Below are positions 41,801 to 52,111 of a stretch of 64,000 nucleotides of DNA, one piece after another. Numbering within the stretch: the first letter of the stretch is position 1; each line of letters opens with the position of its first letter. This DNA comes from Prosopocoilus inquinatus. Lineage: Eukaryota > Arthropoda > Insecta > Coleoptera > Lucanidae. A program made the position numbers and the translations under genes. The notes under the pieces are model-generated. The model saw only the letters and a program-made list of their open reading frames with translations, was not told where the DNA came from and did no database searches. The stretch is from positions 39,587,001-39,651,000 of the forward strand of contig CM069876.1 in NCBI GenBank assembly GCA_036172665.1, written 5' to 3'.

Positions 41801-44800
41801 AACTATGGCGTGAAGCACGCACAGCCAAGATGACCGTGAAATACAAGAAAAAACAAAACGAAGAAACACTCCAATATTAGGACAATTCGCTCTCCGAATT
41901 TGAATCAACTAGACTAACAGTTACAAAGAAAAAAATTAATGAAAATAGGTGTATGGGAGAACAACGGTGTAAATATATTCTGTATAAACAAAAGAAAAAC
42001 AATGAGACTTCTAAGATAGCAATTAAACAAACAAAAAAAATCTGTCCGGGGTAAATAAAAATCTCTTCCGCAGAATTCGTAATTGGGAGAAAAATTCTAA
42101 CCCCAACAATGGCTAATAATGGCTCGAAGTACATCCACATGCAGTGGTGGCTCGTCGGGGTGGGCAAGATGGGCAGTGCCCACCCTGTTAGAAAATTCGT
42201 AGAAAATAAAAGACGATAACGCAATTTAAAAAAAAAGCAAAATAAGAAATTAACGTCGAAGTACAATACACAAAACAAAAGATCACAACTGAGAAGAAAA
42301 ATAATTAAAAACAACAAAACGTGAAAAATTAAATTGACAAAAATAAACAAAAAAGAAAAACAAAAGCATAAAATGCATTAAAAAAAAGGAGATACTAAGA
42401 TTTTAGAAAGTTTTGGCTTGTCAACTCTCAAACAGTTTCACTTTAAAAACGTCGTATTTTTTTTAATTACAAATATAGCAGAAAGGAACAAAAGAAACTT
42501 CAAGCAAAGAACAAAGGCAACCGAAGAACAAGATAGTCAAAAAAAAACTAAAAGTCGCCGAATTGTAACTTCAAAAATCGGAACAAATAAGAAAAGAAAT
42601 AAAACATACAAAAAAAAATTAGAAATGAAAGAGAAATAAAAGAAACACAAGGCATAAATTAAACACAAAAAAAAACAAAGGAAGATCGACAACATTAAGC
42701 TGAACCAATCATTAGCCGAACTAAAAACAACAATTTTCTGTTTAGAAAATTCGTAGAAAATAAAAGCAAACTGTAAAAAATTGATAATACGATTTAAAAA
42801 AAATCAAAATAAGAAATTAACGACGAAACACAGTACATAAAACAACAGATCACAACTGAGAAGAAAAATAATAAAAAAACGGCTAAATGTGAAAAAGTAA
42901 ATTGATAAAAATAACCAAAAAAGAAATAATAAAAGGACAAAGTGAATTTTTAAAAAGCAGAAGTACCGCGATATTAAAATGAAAATTGAAAAAAATTTGC
43001 AAATAAAACAAACTCGTAGGAAACAAAAGAGTACTGTAAGAATAAAGCCAATAAAATGCGAAAACACAAGAACGCTTTCCCAAAAAAAACAAATAAATGA
43101 AGAAACGGCGATCCTCCGGCCGAAAACTGGCAGGGAACAAACAAAATAAATTAAACGAACGGCGAATAAAATACAAAAACAACAATTCTTTAAAACGAAA
43201 AAACAAAAGACAAAGAAAAAAATATGAAACGAACAAAAAAAAACGAAATAAATCAAATTGTATATTTTTTTTTCATTGCATCGACTATGCGGTGTTAAAT
43301 TTTTGGATTATATTAGATATAAATTTCATTGAGGTGAGGACAACAACAAAACTAGCCCAAATTAGGCATCCTACCAAATATGTCTAAAATGTAGCACAAA
43401 TGGCGGAATTTCGCCCAATTTGGCAACTCTGGTTGTTGCCCAACCATAGTAAATTATCACGAGCCGCCACTGTCCACATGGCCAGTTCGCTCCACGACGA
43501 ACACTGAAAAAGCACTCTGAAATGTGACGTCACGCAACGCGTTGCCAGGAAGAAAAGAATGACGGAAAAATCTTACGCTTCCTCGCAGAAGTTCCTCGTC
43601 ATAAACAGGTCTACCGAAACTCAACGTTACAATATGCCCGTGACTACTTGCTATAAGGGAGAAAATGTGGAAATAATACAACTGCAAGCGGTAAACGCAC
43701 ATGGAAATCAAGTGAACACAAAATGAAAAATCAAACATGGCGCAGACAGACAAGCCGATAATAGCGTGGCACGACTCAACAGAATCAAAAAATGATCCCT
43801 CAGATGCGAGAACAGCAACAGGGGTGCGGCCTCTTATGCGTCATTGCCTCTTTTCAACGTTTAATGGTAGGTTTGGTATACGTACCAAGGTTTTGTTGCC
43901 TGCGATCTTATGCATCATAAGTAATTAATGATTGCAACATTTTAAAATAGTTGCTTCCACTTGATGTCAACATGCCATTTCATTAGCACTGTTTATTGCG
44001 TTAATATACAGCGAGTGCAATAAGTAGGTACAAAAAAACGTGATCACTTAGCACGAAGCAAGTTAAAGAAAACATCTAGGTTTATGTAAACTCGCTTTAT
44101 GTCCCTGCATAAGAGATTTCTTGCAAGTTTTACTGCCGTTCTATTTCGAGTATGCAAACGAACGAAAGCCATGTGATGGGAAATCATTGTGCGTCTTTAA
44201 TTTCAACAATAATCTGTAGTGCATAGCTAATTCTGTGGATGACTCACGCACGTTCAAGTTATTGGGACAGCGCTTTCGTTATTTATATTAATAAATAAGC
44301 GACATATGTTAATTTAGTCTCATTAAGAGATTATAGGCTAAAGTTTAATTGTTTGTAATCTATTAGTTGGTGGATAACATGGGAGCTGTTGTTCGCGGCC
44401 CCGAATTTATTGTTATTTATTTATTATTCGCGACGCGTTTTTTTTGTTAGAGATAACACGAGATTGCGCAGCAGGTCATTTATACGCGAATTAAAACTTA
44501 TTTATTACTTGTGAAGTGTCTGAGAGGCAAGTCATATGTTAATAATAATAAATGAAATTTTTAAGTTAAGTCATATTCATAACGTGTGATTGCCATCTCA
44601 CCTCGAAAGCGTGTTTTTTTTTAAACTTGCGATTACTCAATAATCTTAATTAAGTTAGGAGGTTGCATTCATTATGATTTATGATTTTGAAATGTGTTTT
44701 TATAGTATCTGAATCTAGCTTACTTACAGTCGCTCCAAATTGGGAATGTTTGAAAAGGTGCTCGGCTTAAACTGCTCCAGGTCATTGTTGTGCAAATACC

Positions 44801-45082
44801 TGAAAATAAAAGCGGGGTTAAATTTATTGGTTGGCGGAAGTGAAATACGACGGTTGGTACACTCACAAGTACTCCAATTTGGGGAGCCCCTGAAACACGT
44901 CCGCGTCGATGTGCCGCAGCCTGTTCCGGTAGAGGTAGAGGTGTTTCAGTTGGGGAAGTCCGGAAAACACGCCGCTCCGGAGCTCCGTCAGGAAGTTGTT
45001 GTTCAAGAGCAGGGATCGCAGGTTCTTCAGACCTTTGAACGTGCCTGGCTTTATGTCCCGGATTTTATTGAATCGTAAATCA
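35844..45082 (-). CDS. Pxn: peroxidasin, 5' end not found
   Basis: Six exons read on the minus strand: 45082-44867, 44799-44728, 40070-39841, 39783-39475, 39125-38847 and 38782-35844. All splice in frame and give about 1347 residues. In order: four or five leucine-rich repeats (DLRFNKIRDIKPGTF, YLHNNDLEQF, FLYNNKLNHIPSGAF), an LRR C-terminal cap (DSNALVCDCQILWLAK), four I-set Ig domains, then the animal heme-peroxidase domain. The distal His lies in WGQFLDHDLDH, the proximal His in RFGHTLINP, with VGLIAMHTLWMREHNRLA between. Peroxidasin is a secreted enzyme that uses hypobromous acid to form sulfilimine crosslinks in collagen IV of basement membrane. The C-terminus is a short coiled coil (LEKTVQNLQGTIKKLYKLVRKME) followed by a stop, with no von Willebrand C domain. 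The first exon, with signal peptide and LRR N-terminal cap, lies outside the window or was missed. The last exon is unusually long (2.9 kb) and encodes two Ig domains plus the whole peroxidase domain. Confidence 0.96.
40597..40876 (-). mobile_element. tRNA-derived SINE
   Basis: On the minus strand a Pol III box A (GGTCCAAGTGG, 40867-40857) and box B (GGTTCACACCC, 40824-40814) stand about 33 bases apart, as in a tRNA gene. The anticodon arm is degenerate and about 200 bases of unrelated body follow, ending in an A-rich tail (40605-40597). The tRNA-like head yields the NRKVVGSHPARD-type reading frame often seen over such SINEs. It lies in the large peroxidasin intron, in the same transcriptional direction. 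No target duplication was found. Confidence 0.75.
41141..41311 (+). repeat. short tandem duplication, about 80-90 bp
   Basis: CTACGATGTGATGAAGAG, then TGCGTAACT, GATTCAA and a GGGCGCCAA end occur twice in the same order (41148-41220 and 41222-41310). This may be part of a decayed repeat element. Nothing coding is seen. Confidence 0.55.
42142..43472. mobile_element. complete non-autonomous hAT-superfamily element
   Basis: The ends are CAGTGGTGGCTCGT on the left and, reverse-complemented, CAGTGGCGGCTCGTG on the right. Both are flanked by an identical 8-base duplication TCCACATG (42134-42141 and 43473-43480). An 8-bp target duplication with CAG-starting short inverted repeats is the hAT signature. 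The 1331-bp interior is extremely A-rich on the plus strand and has no transposase. Its long minus-strand Phe/Leu-rich frames are composition artefacts. An internal direct duplication is visible: about 42187-42357 repeats at about 42740-42930. It sits in the 4.66-kb intron of peroxidasin. Confidence 0.88.
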
Positions 45083-46859
45083 CTGAAACAAAAGCCGGCC
45101 TGTTACAATAATTCCAGCATTTTTTTTTTTGTCTAAAATAAAATAGCGTTTGTGCCTTGTACTATAATCAATCCTAATTAAATAATAATTAAATATAACG
45201 TACTTCCGGACGCCCGCTTTAATACTTATTAATATTATTTAACTAAGCGCCGGGGAAATTGAAAGTTCCTTCACGCATCCAATTTTATGTCGCGTTTATT
45301 TTAATCATGAATCATGACATCATGTGCTTTGTTCTTGCGGATTTACGTTCGCGCTTTCTCGATAAATAAAATTTAGTGGGAGCTTTCAGAGTTCTGTTTG
45401 CAAATTTAAGGCGGGCGCAAAAAAAACGAGCGTGGAAGCAACATCAAAGTGCTTAGTTTTTTACGACGAGAGAACTTTTTTTTTTCTTCACAGTTGATTG
45501 CGTTTGCAAATAGGAGAAACGGGCGCCCCCGTCTTTTGATCAAAAAAAGAAAAAACAGCTCACCGTTTCAGGTTTTATGGGACGCAGAAAAATCTGAAGT
45601 TTATATGAATTTTCCCGTGTACGGTGAGATGCGTTTCTTTTAGGGGTGGCGTACATTCATTATGTTAATAAAATAACTTACATAGAGATTGTTTAATAAA
45701 TTAAGGCCTGGTTTCTGGAAGCAATTTATGGGCCGATTAAGTTTAACTAAGGATTAGATTGTGACATACGTTATGTTATACTGCTTAGTGTGTCACATTC
45801 TAATCATTAGTTAAACTAATCGGCCCATAAATCGCTTCCAGAAACCGGGCCTTAATTAATTTTTTTTTATGCATTGTATTAATTATTTTAACACCGATAT
45901 CGACTAATTGTAAGTACTCTTAGCGACGTGTGTCGGATTATAAATGATTCCCGGAGGCGAGGGAACCTCGTGTGCGTAATTTGATTGCATTTTTGTATCG
46001 CGGAAATCTGGAGTAAGTCCGGAAAGCGTTCATATCTGCACTCGATTATTGACTGAATTAATAGCCCAAAGGACATCCAAAAATCCTCTATAGTTCTTTC
46101 AATGGACAAGAATTGGATACCTCATGTCGTCATGTCACATTGGAGCAGATTTAGACTAACGCTGGATCTCGAATCTCGATGCAGACGTAAAACACTATAA
46201 TTCAACTTCTGAATTTTTTATTATTTAAACAACATAACCATAAAAGTTAATTAACGATTTTTAAACGACAGATATTGCTGATGGTTACAGTTTTCAGTAT
46301 CCAGTGTTGCCAACTTGGTGCATTTTACACCAGATTTGGTGCATTTAACAAGTACTCGGTGATAAAAATAAAGCTCTTGGTGTGTATAGTAGAAATCCGG
46401 ATGCATTTTCAGAATAATTGATGCAAATTGTAGTGTTTTTATGAAAAGAAAAAAGAATCACGGTGGTTTTAATTCGGTTTCTTTTTGTGTTTTGGCGAAG
46501 AATACTTTTGCACGCAGTAACTTTACATAACCTTATTTTTATTTATAATCCATTCAGTAAAGAAGACATTTGAGGTTAGGGTAGTCAGATTTTTTTTGTA
46601 GGCAATGTCGTCAACCTGTTAATAGAAAGTAACCAAAAAGAGCCAATTTTTTTCTAAAGTCTATATAACAGTAAGTAAGATTTGTTAAAAGCAGTGTTAA
46701 ATCAATCAAGTACATGAATTTTATACGTCAGTACAAAAAAATATATTCTGAAAAAAATATGATAAATATAGTTAATAAATCTTGATTCTGCTTCTTCGTA
46801 CAACCCAAATTTTTTGTCTGATAGTTATAATTTGGGATTTTAAAAATCGTTTTGGAATA
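45083..46859. other. unassigned region upstream of the known peroxidasin exons
   Basis: Apart from the TTAA MITE, no exon was recognised. The missing peroxidasin exon with an LRR N-terminal cap (C-x3-C-x-C pattern) was sought on the minus strand here and further right without success. This is presumably intron. Confidence 0.4.
45701..45855. mobile_element. foldback MITE flanked by TTAA
   Basis: The left arm starts TTAAGGCCTGGTTTCTGGAA and the reverse complement of the right arm starts TTAAGGCCCGGTTTCTGGAA. The arms extend about 68 bases with few mismatches around a centre of roughly 20 bases. TTAA borders both ends, which is the target of piggyBac-type transposases, so a piggyBac-mobilised MITE is the likeliest reading. 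High arm identity suggests a fairly recent insertion. Confidence 0.7.
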
Positions 46860-47240
46860 TCAAAAATCAGAATAAATAGAAAAAAGCAATGAAGCTTGAA
46901 GCAAAAAAATCAATCAGACACAAAAGATAAATGAAGGAAACAGCAATAAAACAAGAGGCATGAAGTAAACAAAGAAAAACGAAAGAAGATCGAGAACATC
47001 AAGCTGAGCGAACAAAAAGAAAGAAATGAACGACGAAATACAGTGGGCAAAACAAAGATCACAACTGAGATGGACACAAAACAAATGAAAAACGATGAAC
47101 TAGAAAAGAGCGTCAATAAAACGCGAAAATTCGATTCGATAAGAAAAGCAAAAGAGAAATAAACAGTGTACGAGATCATAAGGAACAGAAACAAAAACCA
47201 AAAAAATGAAAGCATTAGTTAAAATATTAAATAAAAAATA
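46860..47240. mobile_element. diverged relative of the hAT element interior
   Basis: GAAGATCGAGAACATCAAGC and the later AAAGATCACAACTGAGA occur here in the same order and strand as related words inside the 42142-43472 element (GAAGATCGACAACATTAAGC, CAGATCACAACTGAGA). This is probably a fragment or a distant family member. Terminal repeats were not identified. Confidence 0.5.
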
Positions 47241-47770
47241 AATAAAAAAACAATTCGTTGAGATAATCGGTCAATTTTCGAGAAAATGAATCATCGGAAT
47301 CATCTAGTGACCAACGAAAAACAAAAGACGATCGATTATCTAGAATCTGCGAAACGAAAGAAAGATAATTTAAGGAAATAAGAAGAAGTCTACTTAACCT
47401 CTAAATACATCATTTTGATTATTGAAGTAAAATAAAAAACAAAATACAATTTGAACGTCTACTAGAAACCGAAAAGTAATTTTTAAAATGATACCGAATC
47501 AATTTCGATTCGTTATAGTATAAAAGAAAATAAAATATTGAAATTAATTTAGAAACAATAGGCGATCGACTGTCAAGAATACCTGACTAAACTAATCATA
47601 AACTTAAATTAAATAAAAAGAAAACTGAATGCAATTCGAAGAGATCAAGAAACAAAAAACAATGAAAAATTTCTAAATAAGGAATATCAATTGTGTCTAA
47701 TAAAATAATGAAATTAATGAAAAACAAAACACGATCGACTGGTCGCGTCGAAAGGAACGTAACCTCAACA
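47241..47770 (-). repeat. copy of the 2.4-3.85 kb repeat family, opposite strand
   Basis: Words such as AAAACAAAACACGATCGACT and AACAAAAGACGATCGATTA are reverse complements of words recurring at 2.8-3.8 kb (AATTGATCGTGTTTTG, GACGATCGTCTTTTG). The order is only partly preserved. Confidence 0.4.
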
Positions 47771-50400
47771 TATTTAGAGCTTCCATTATTGATTTAATTT
47801 ACAAACATACAAAGTAAAAAAACACATAACTCCGGTGAAACTGGTGCATAATTAAATATTAATTCAAAAATTGCAAATTTATTAAATCTTTTTAAAGAAA
47901 CTAATATTGAATACCGACATACGTTAACGTTTGTTAAATTTCAAAACCTTCAAAGGAAAGAGAATAGTTTCGTTTAGGTTTCCCTACAGTTGCAAAAAAA
48001 TGGAGTTACCAGTTTTTATAATTAGACCGACGATAAAATAAAATAAATAAGAAAAAGCAGTTTCAAGAGATTAAAAAAAATTTAATTAACAATGAAATAA
48101 TTTTTTTAATTCTCGGTTTTCTAGAATAATTTCAAGAATCATGCGGGCCGAGTTAGTGTTGCCAACGTGGTGCGTTTTACTTCAGGTAATCTGTGTAGTG
48201 TTGGCATCACGTTGAGTTGTAAAAAGTAAATGAATTACACATATCCGGCTCGAAGGACCAAATGTCAAATGCTTTAATTACTCTTATAAGATAGCCTGAG
48301 TTTAACGAAGTCGCTTGTAAAGATCATCTAACGCTAGGAATAAATTGTACACGGGAATTTTCAGATTATATCACAGATGCTTGTTACAATATTTAAGTAT
48401 CACAGTCGATCAAATTCTGAAATCGTTACAAAAAAGACTTGAAATTATTCGAAGATCCGAGTTGAATGTTACTCCGCGTCTGCTGCATATTTTTAAAAGC
48501 TAATTTAAGCTGCTCAAGAACCACAACGTGATTTTCAACGTTTCGGCAGCCAAGCGTGGATAACAAGATTTACTGGCGTGTTAACGCTCTTACGACAGAA
48601 GGTCGCCCTTAATAATATAATTTTATATAATGCTTGATTCAAGGATGAGCCGGTTAGCACAAACAGGAAATTCGCAAAAAAGAAAAAAAAAACTAAAAGA
48701 AACTTTTGGGGGGGAATAATTGACGCGCGCGTCGTGTTGTTGCATCATCATGGAAATTGAAGAGAAGGCCCAAATTAAATGGTTGGAAAAAAAGCGCGCC
48801 TCTTAATGATAGGTTTTGGCGAATCGCTCTTTTAATGAATGAATGAAAATGAATTTGTAACCAACAGAGTACCCTAAAATTAAGACCGAGCCCAGGCCTT
48901 TTATTGAAGCCCTCCATGGTTCCCATGAATGGAGACATTATGTCATCAGAAAATTTCTTTCGTTCTAATCAATCTAAGAGCTCCGAAGAGTGCAATACAA
49001 TCAGACAACGAAATCAATGATTTAAAACATCAATTCATAAAACCTCGACAGGTTTCGAGCCGCGCAGGCTATCATCAATCATCATCGGAATGACAGGGCG
49101 CTCGAAGCGCGTTAACACCTATTAAAAACCTCCATAAGTCGCTTATTGCATCCGAAAACGCGGCGGCGGCGGCAGCGGCGGCGCACAGGGCCGATCGTAA
49201 ATTCCGGCGCGAGATTTCGACAGATATTATTTAAAAGTGACGTGCCAGAGACGCCCGGAAGATTTATTACGACGGACGGACGGACGAGGAAAAATGGAAC
49301 GTGTGGCTGCCGGCTGCATTTGCGAAACAACATTAAACGTTATTAATGGCGTGTCAGCTACGAGATGAAGTCCGTTGTTTTCAACGCACGTTCCCCATCT
49401 TCTATAAATAATCGAGCTGGGCATTGTGCTACAACAATTATTGCAGCGAGAGAATCGATGTCGTTGACATGCAATTACAAAATGAAAGAAACGTCAGTAA
49501 TCTGTGTGATACTGCAACAATCACTTGGATTGTAAAGTGCGAATACAACGATTATTTTGCCTTTTAGAGCTCGAGTCATACAGGATCGTACTAGCACTGC
49601 TTCGGGCTCAAAGAGTAAAACGTGCACTTACACTGCAAGAAAACGTTTAATTCAGTTACGTTAATCTTCTGGTCACTTACCGATACTTGATGGCAAGTCG
49701 CGCTAAGAAGTCAATAAGCTATCCCGAAGCTAGTCTCTAAGGGAGATGGGTGTGGTTTAAAACATTAAGGGCGGCAGGGAGTAACCCCAGCCGATGAGCG
49801 CACTATAGAACTTACCCTCAAGGATAATCGAAAACTCTGGACTGACACTCGCTCGTTCAAGATTGGGTTTCAGACGTAGCAAAACACGGAGTCGTACTTA
49901 TTTTGAACAAAATGTACGCTTGCCTCGAGAGCTTAAAGTAAGCGATTAAATTCACACAGGTTCAGTACTGACCCTCACAAAGTCGTAAAACGTTGTTAAC
50001 TCAATTTTCTTAAATTAAGCTTGACTTAATAGCCACGAGAAAAACGTTAAAGTAATACACAAAAATATGCCGAAAATATTCACGTAAAAATATAATACGT
50101 TAATTAAGAAAGGGTGTGTATTGTCACGATTACGGAAAATTTGCAAATCGTATTTAATTAATTTAAAATGTATTTTTTCCAATGCAATACGAGTTATTTG
50201 CTGATAAGCGGTTTGCTGGTGCAACGACTCAGGCGATGAACTCGTAGCGTGAATCCGCAAAGTTGCAAATACGCAAATAACTAGGGCATTGTATAAGTGC
50301 CTAAACACAATCAATTAATTCACGATTTAACAGAAATGACGATTGGAAACAACGTGAAAATCGTGACATCACCTTTTTAGCAACCAAGCAAAGTACGGGT
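47771..50400. other. unassigned region
   Basis: No gene was recognised. A CG-rich simple-sequence patch (GGCGGC repeats) lies at about 49160-49180. A GTAAGT-like minus-strand donor at about 49678 was tested as a possible peroxidasin exon boundary and fails because of an in-frame stop. Segments at about 48690-48900 and 49120-49420 are GC-richer than the surroundings. Confidence 0.4.
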
Positions 50401-50428
50401 TCTATTAAAGTTTTGCGGAATTTGGTCA

Positions 50429-50486
50429 TGACGTCACGTACATTGGCAGTATAAAAGATGGGCGTAATTTGTAAAAGATATCAGTT
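50429..50486 (+). promoter_or_regulatory. CRE, TATA and initiator core promoter
   Basis: A perfect CRE (TGACGTCA, 50429-50436) is followed by TATAAAAG at 50450-50457 and an initiator TCAGTT at 50481-50486, whose A (50483) is 33 bases from the TATA box. Spacing and order are those of a strong regulated Pol II promoter. An AATAAA occurs only 55 bases downstream (50538-50543), an arrangement also seen in the R region of LTR retrotransposons, so an LTR origin is possible. Confidence 0.5.
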
Positions 50487-50675
50487 AATCTGATAGTCGT
50501 CGTGGGATACAGTTATCTGTATTTCTGACCTTTAAACAATAAAGGTAATCCTTGTTGTTTTAATGAGTTAGTTTGCAGTTTCCCTGTTACTCCCTTTTCA
50601 CCCCCAAGCTACGCAACCGCCGCGTCTGGACGCCGACAGCTCGTAACCTGCTGGAGACGACCGACGTGTGACAGT

Positions 50676-50961
50676 ATGTTGCTGTTTACGTTCCAGCTGA
50701 TTGTTGTTGCCTTCGTGATGATCGCGGTCAAATGTCATCAGCGCGAAGCGCCGTCACTCGTGAAAGCGTTGAACTTCGGTCACGATGCCATCGTACATCC
50801 ATGGCCTTCGGGCAGGTACGTCGTTCAAACAGTGGCGACCACGAAGAAAGGGAACTTTCTTTCACAGAGTGTACAGTCGTACCCCCCTCCCCCCGGGAAG
50901 GATAAGAAAAGAAGAAACCGAAGCAGAAGCAGATTCCTCAGATTTACACCGATCTGGTTAA
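50676..50961 (+). CDS. candidate small secreted peptide precursor
   Basis: An ATG 193 bases after the predicted transcription start opens with a clear signal peptide (MLLFTFQLIVVAFVMIAVKC). Two models fit. Unspliced, the frame continues to 50993 (105 residues) with a basic tail. Spliced with a 52-bp GTACGT...TTTCACAG intron (50816-50867), it gives 77 residues ending at 50961. In the spliced form the mature part has two Gly-Arg sites (PWPSGR and TPLPPGR), the type of site cut and amidated in neuropeptide precursors, followed by an acidic spacer (EETEAEADSSDL). I do not recognise the peptide family. No AATAAA is seen in the next 150 bases. It could be a neuropeptide-like gene, another secreted peptide, or a chance frame in the leader of an LTR element. 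Confidence 0.35.
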
Positions 50962-51166
50962 TCTGCTCGAAAAAATTGCTCAAAAGCAATTAAGAAGACA
51001 CCTAGGGCTTATGTAAATCCAGATAAACTGTTCTGTAGAATGTTGCAACCCAATTTTGCACAAATTGTAACTGAAATGTAACTAGAAATTAACCCGTAAC
51101 AAAATGCGCAAGAATTTGAGGTGACTCATACTCTGCCGGTCTGGAGTCTCATTTTCTGCCGTTCTG

Positions 51167-51185
51167 TATATATATATATATATAT
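51167..51185. repeat. TA dinucleotide microsatellite
   Basis: A short run of TA units lies just left of the Penelope-like sequence. Confidence 0.85.
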
Positions 51186-51189
51186 GCTG

Positions 51190-52080
51190 TAGTATTCTTC
51201 CGGGTAGTCCTCCGCGTTGAGTTCTCTAAAGAACTATTTGTCTTCTGACAACGTTTCGGCAAGGTCTCACTTGCCATCTTCAGGTCTTCGCTGCTGCTTG
51301 CCTGCTTCTGCTCCTCGTCGTTACTCGAGTCACAGTGGCTTCTGGTCGCGCTGGTGGTGGTTTAAGTACCGTGTTGCGGTCACGCGTCGTTACGCTTGGT
51401 GGTTTTTCCGCTTGACTTCTTGTTGTTGGTTGATTGGGTCGTGCCTGTTGACTGCTTTCTCCTAATCCTGATGGTCCGGGGTTCGCTGGTTTCTGGCTTC
51501 GGGTTACTGGTCCTCGACGGTCGGTGGATTTTCGGATCACTGGCCTCCAGGTGGGTGGTAGTCGTAAGCTACTGTGCAAATTGACTTTCCTGGAACGCTG
51601 CCGGGATAATAACATCGTGCCGAAGAGTATGAAAGTAACATTCCACAAGAAGAACAACCAAACCAAGAACATCCTGAGAAGAGCAAGTATGGCATTACTA
51701 CGAGAAGCAATCCACGACACCAGGAAGGAACTGAATGAAGTTAACGTAAAGCTTCTAGCAATACATCTGGAGCTGAGTCGCACACTACATCCGTTGTTAT
51801 GGACAACACTGGACCAACTCTCAGCTTTTCGTGAAGAAACGGACACCGAACTGACAAGAAGAAAGCAGAAGAAGAAGTTCGAACACCTACAAAAAGAACA
51901 AAAGCCGAAGGAACATGTTACACCGCTCGTATTGGAGAAAGTTGTTCATAACGTATCAAGCTATCCACTCGACGAAACCAGCAAAAGTGTACTGGCCAAG
52001 GGTTTCAACTACGCTGTACCACCAGCCAGCATACCAATGGAGAACATAATATGCAGTGTGGAAGCTCGTCGCTACTATTT
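51190..52080 (+). mobile_element. Penelope-like retroelement fragment with inverted terminal part
   Basis: The plus strand from about 51575 to 52075 is open and encodes the N-terminal region typical of Penelope-like elements. Visible pieces are FLERCRDNNIVPKSMKV, a helical RRASMALLREAIHDTRKEL block, and a VHNVSSYPLDETSKSVLAKG segment running into FNYAVPPASIPMENIICSVEA. The reverse transcriptase and GIY-YIG endonuclease that should follow are missing, so the copy is truncated. The left part (51190-51300) carries a hammerhead-like core on the minus strand, as if an inverted terminal repeat piece were attached, a common arrangement for this class. Assignment rests on remembered family motifs. 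Confidence 0.6.
51243..51283 (-). ncRNA. hammerhead-ribozyme-like core
   Basis: On the minus strand CTGAAGA (51283-51277) is followed by a 6-bp stem GGCAAG/CTTGCC with a small loop, then GAAAC, GTT and GTC. This matches the hammerhead core CUGANGA, stem II, GAAA, a one-pair stem III and a GUC cleavage triplet. Penelope-like elements are known to carry such minimal ribozymes. The sequences on the two outer sides (GAAGAC and AGAAGAC) are direct repeats and do not pair, so stem I is missing and self-cleavage in this monomeric form is doubtful. Confidence 0.35.
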
Positions 52081-52111
52081 TAATACACATATTTCCTTAA
52101 ACTTTTTTTAA

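Noticed and set aside
41877..43256. Long hydrophobic open frames (up to 157 codons) on the minus strand
   Set aside because: They are Phe/Leu/Ile-rich translations of the A-rich interior of the hAT element. No domain, splice context or start is supported.
49678..49760. Minus-strand GTAAGT donor as the end of the missing peroxidasin exon
   Set aside because: The required reading frame meets a stop codon within about 25 bases and lacks the LRR N-terminal cysteines.
51280..51846. 188-codon minus-strand frame rich in Pro, Arg and Thr
   Set aside because: It overlaps the Penelope-like coding region antisense in its first part. The remainder resembles non-coding terminal sequence, and no domain is recognised.
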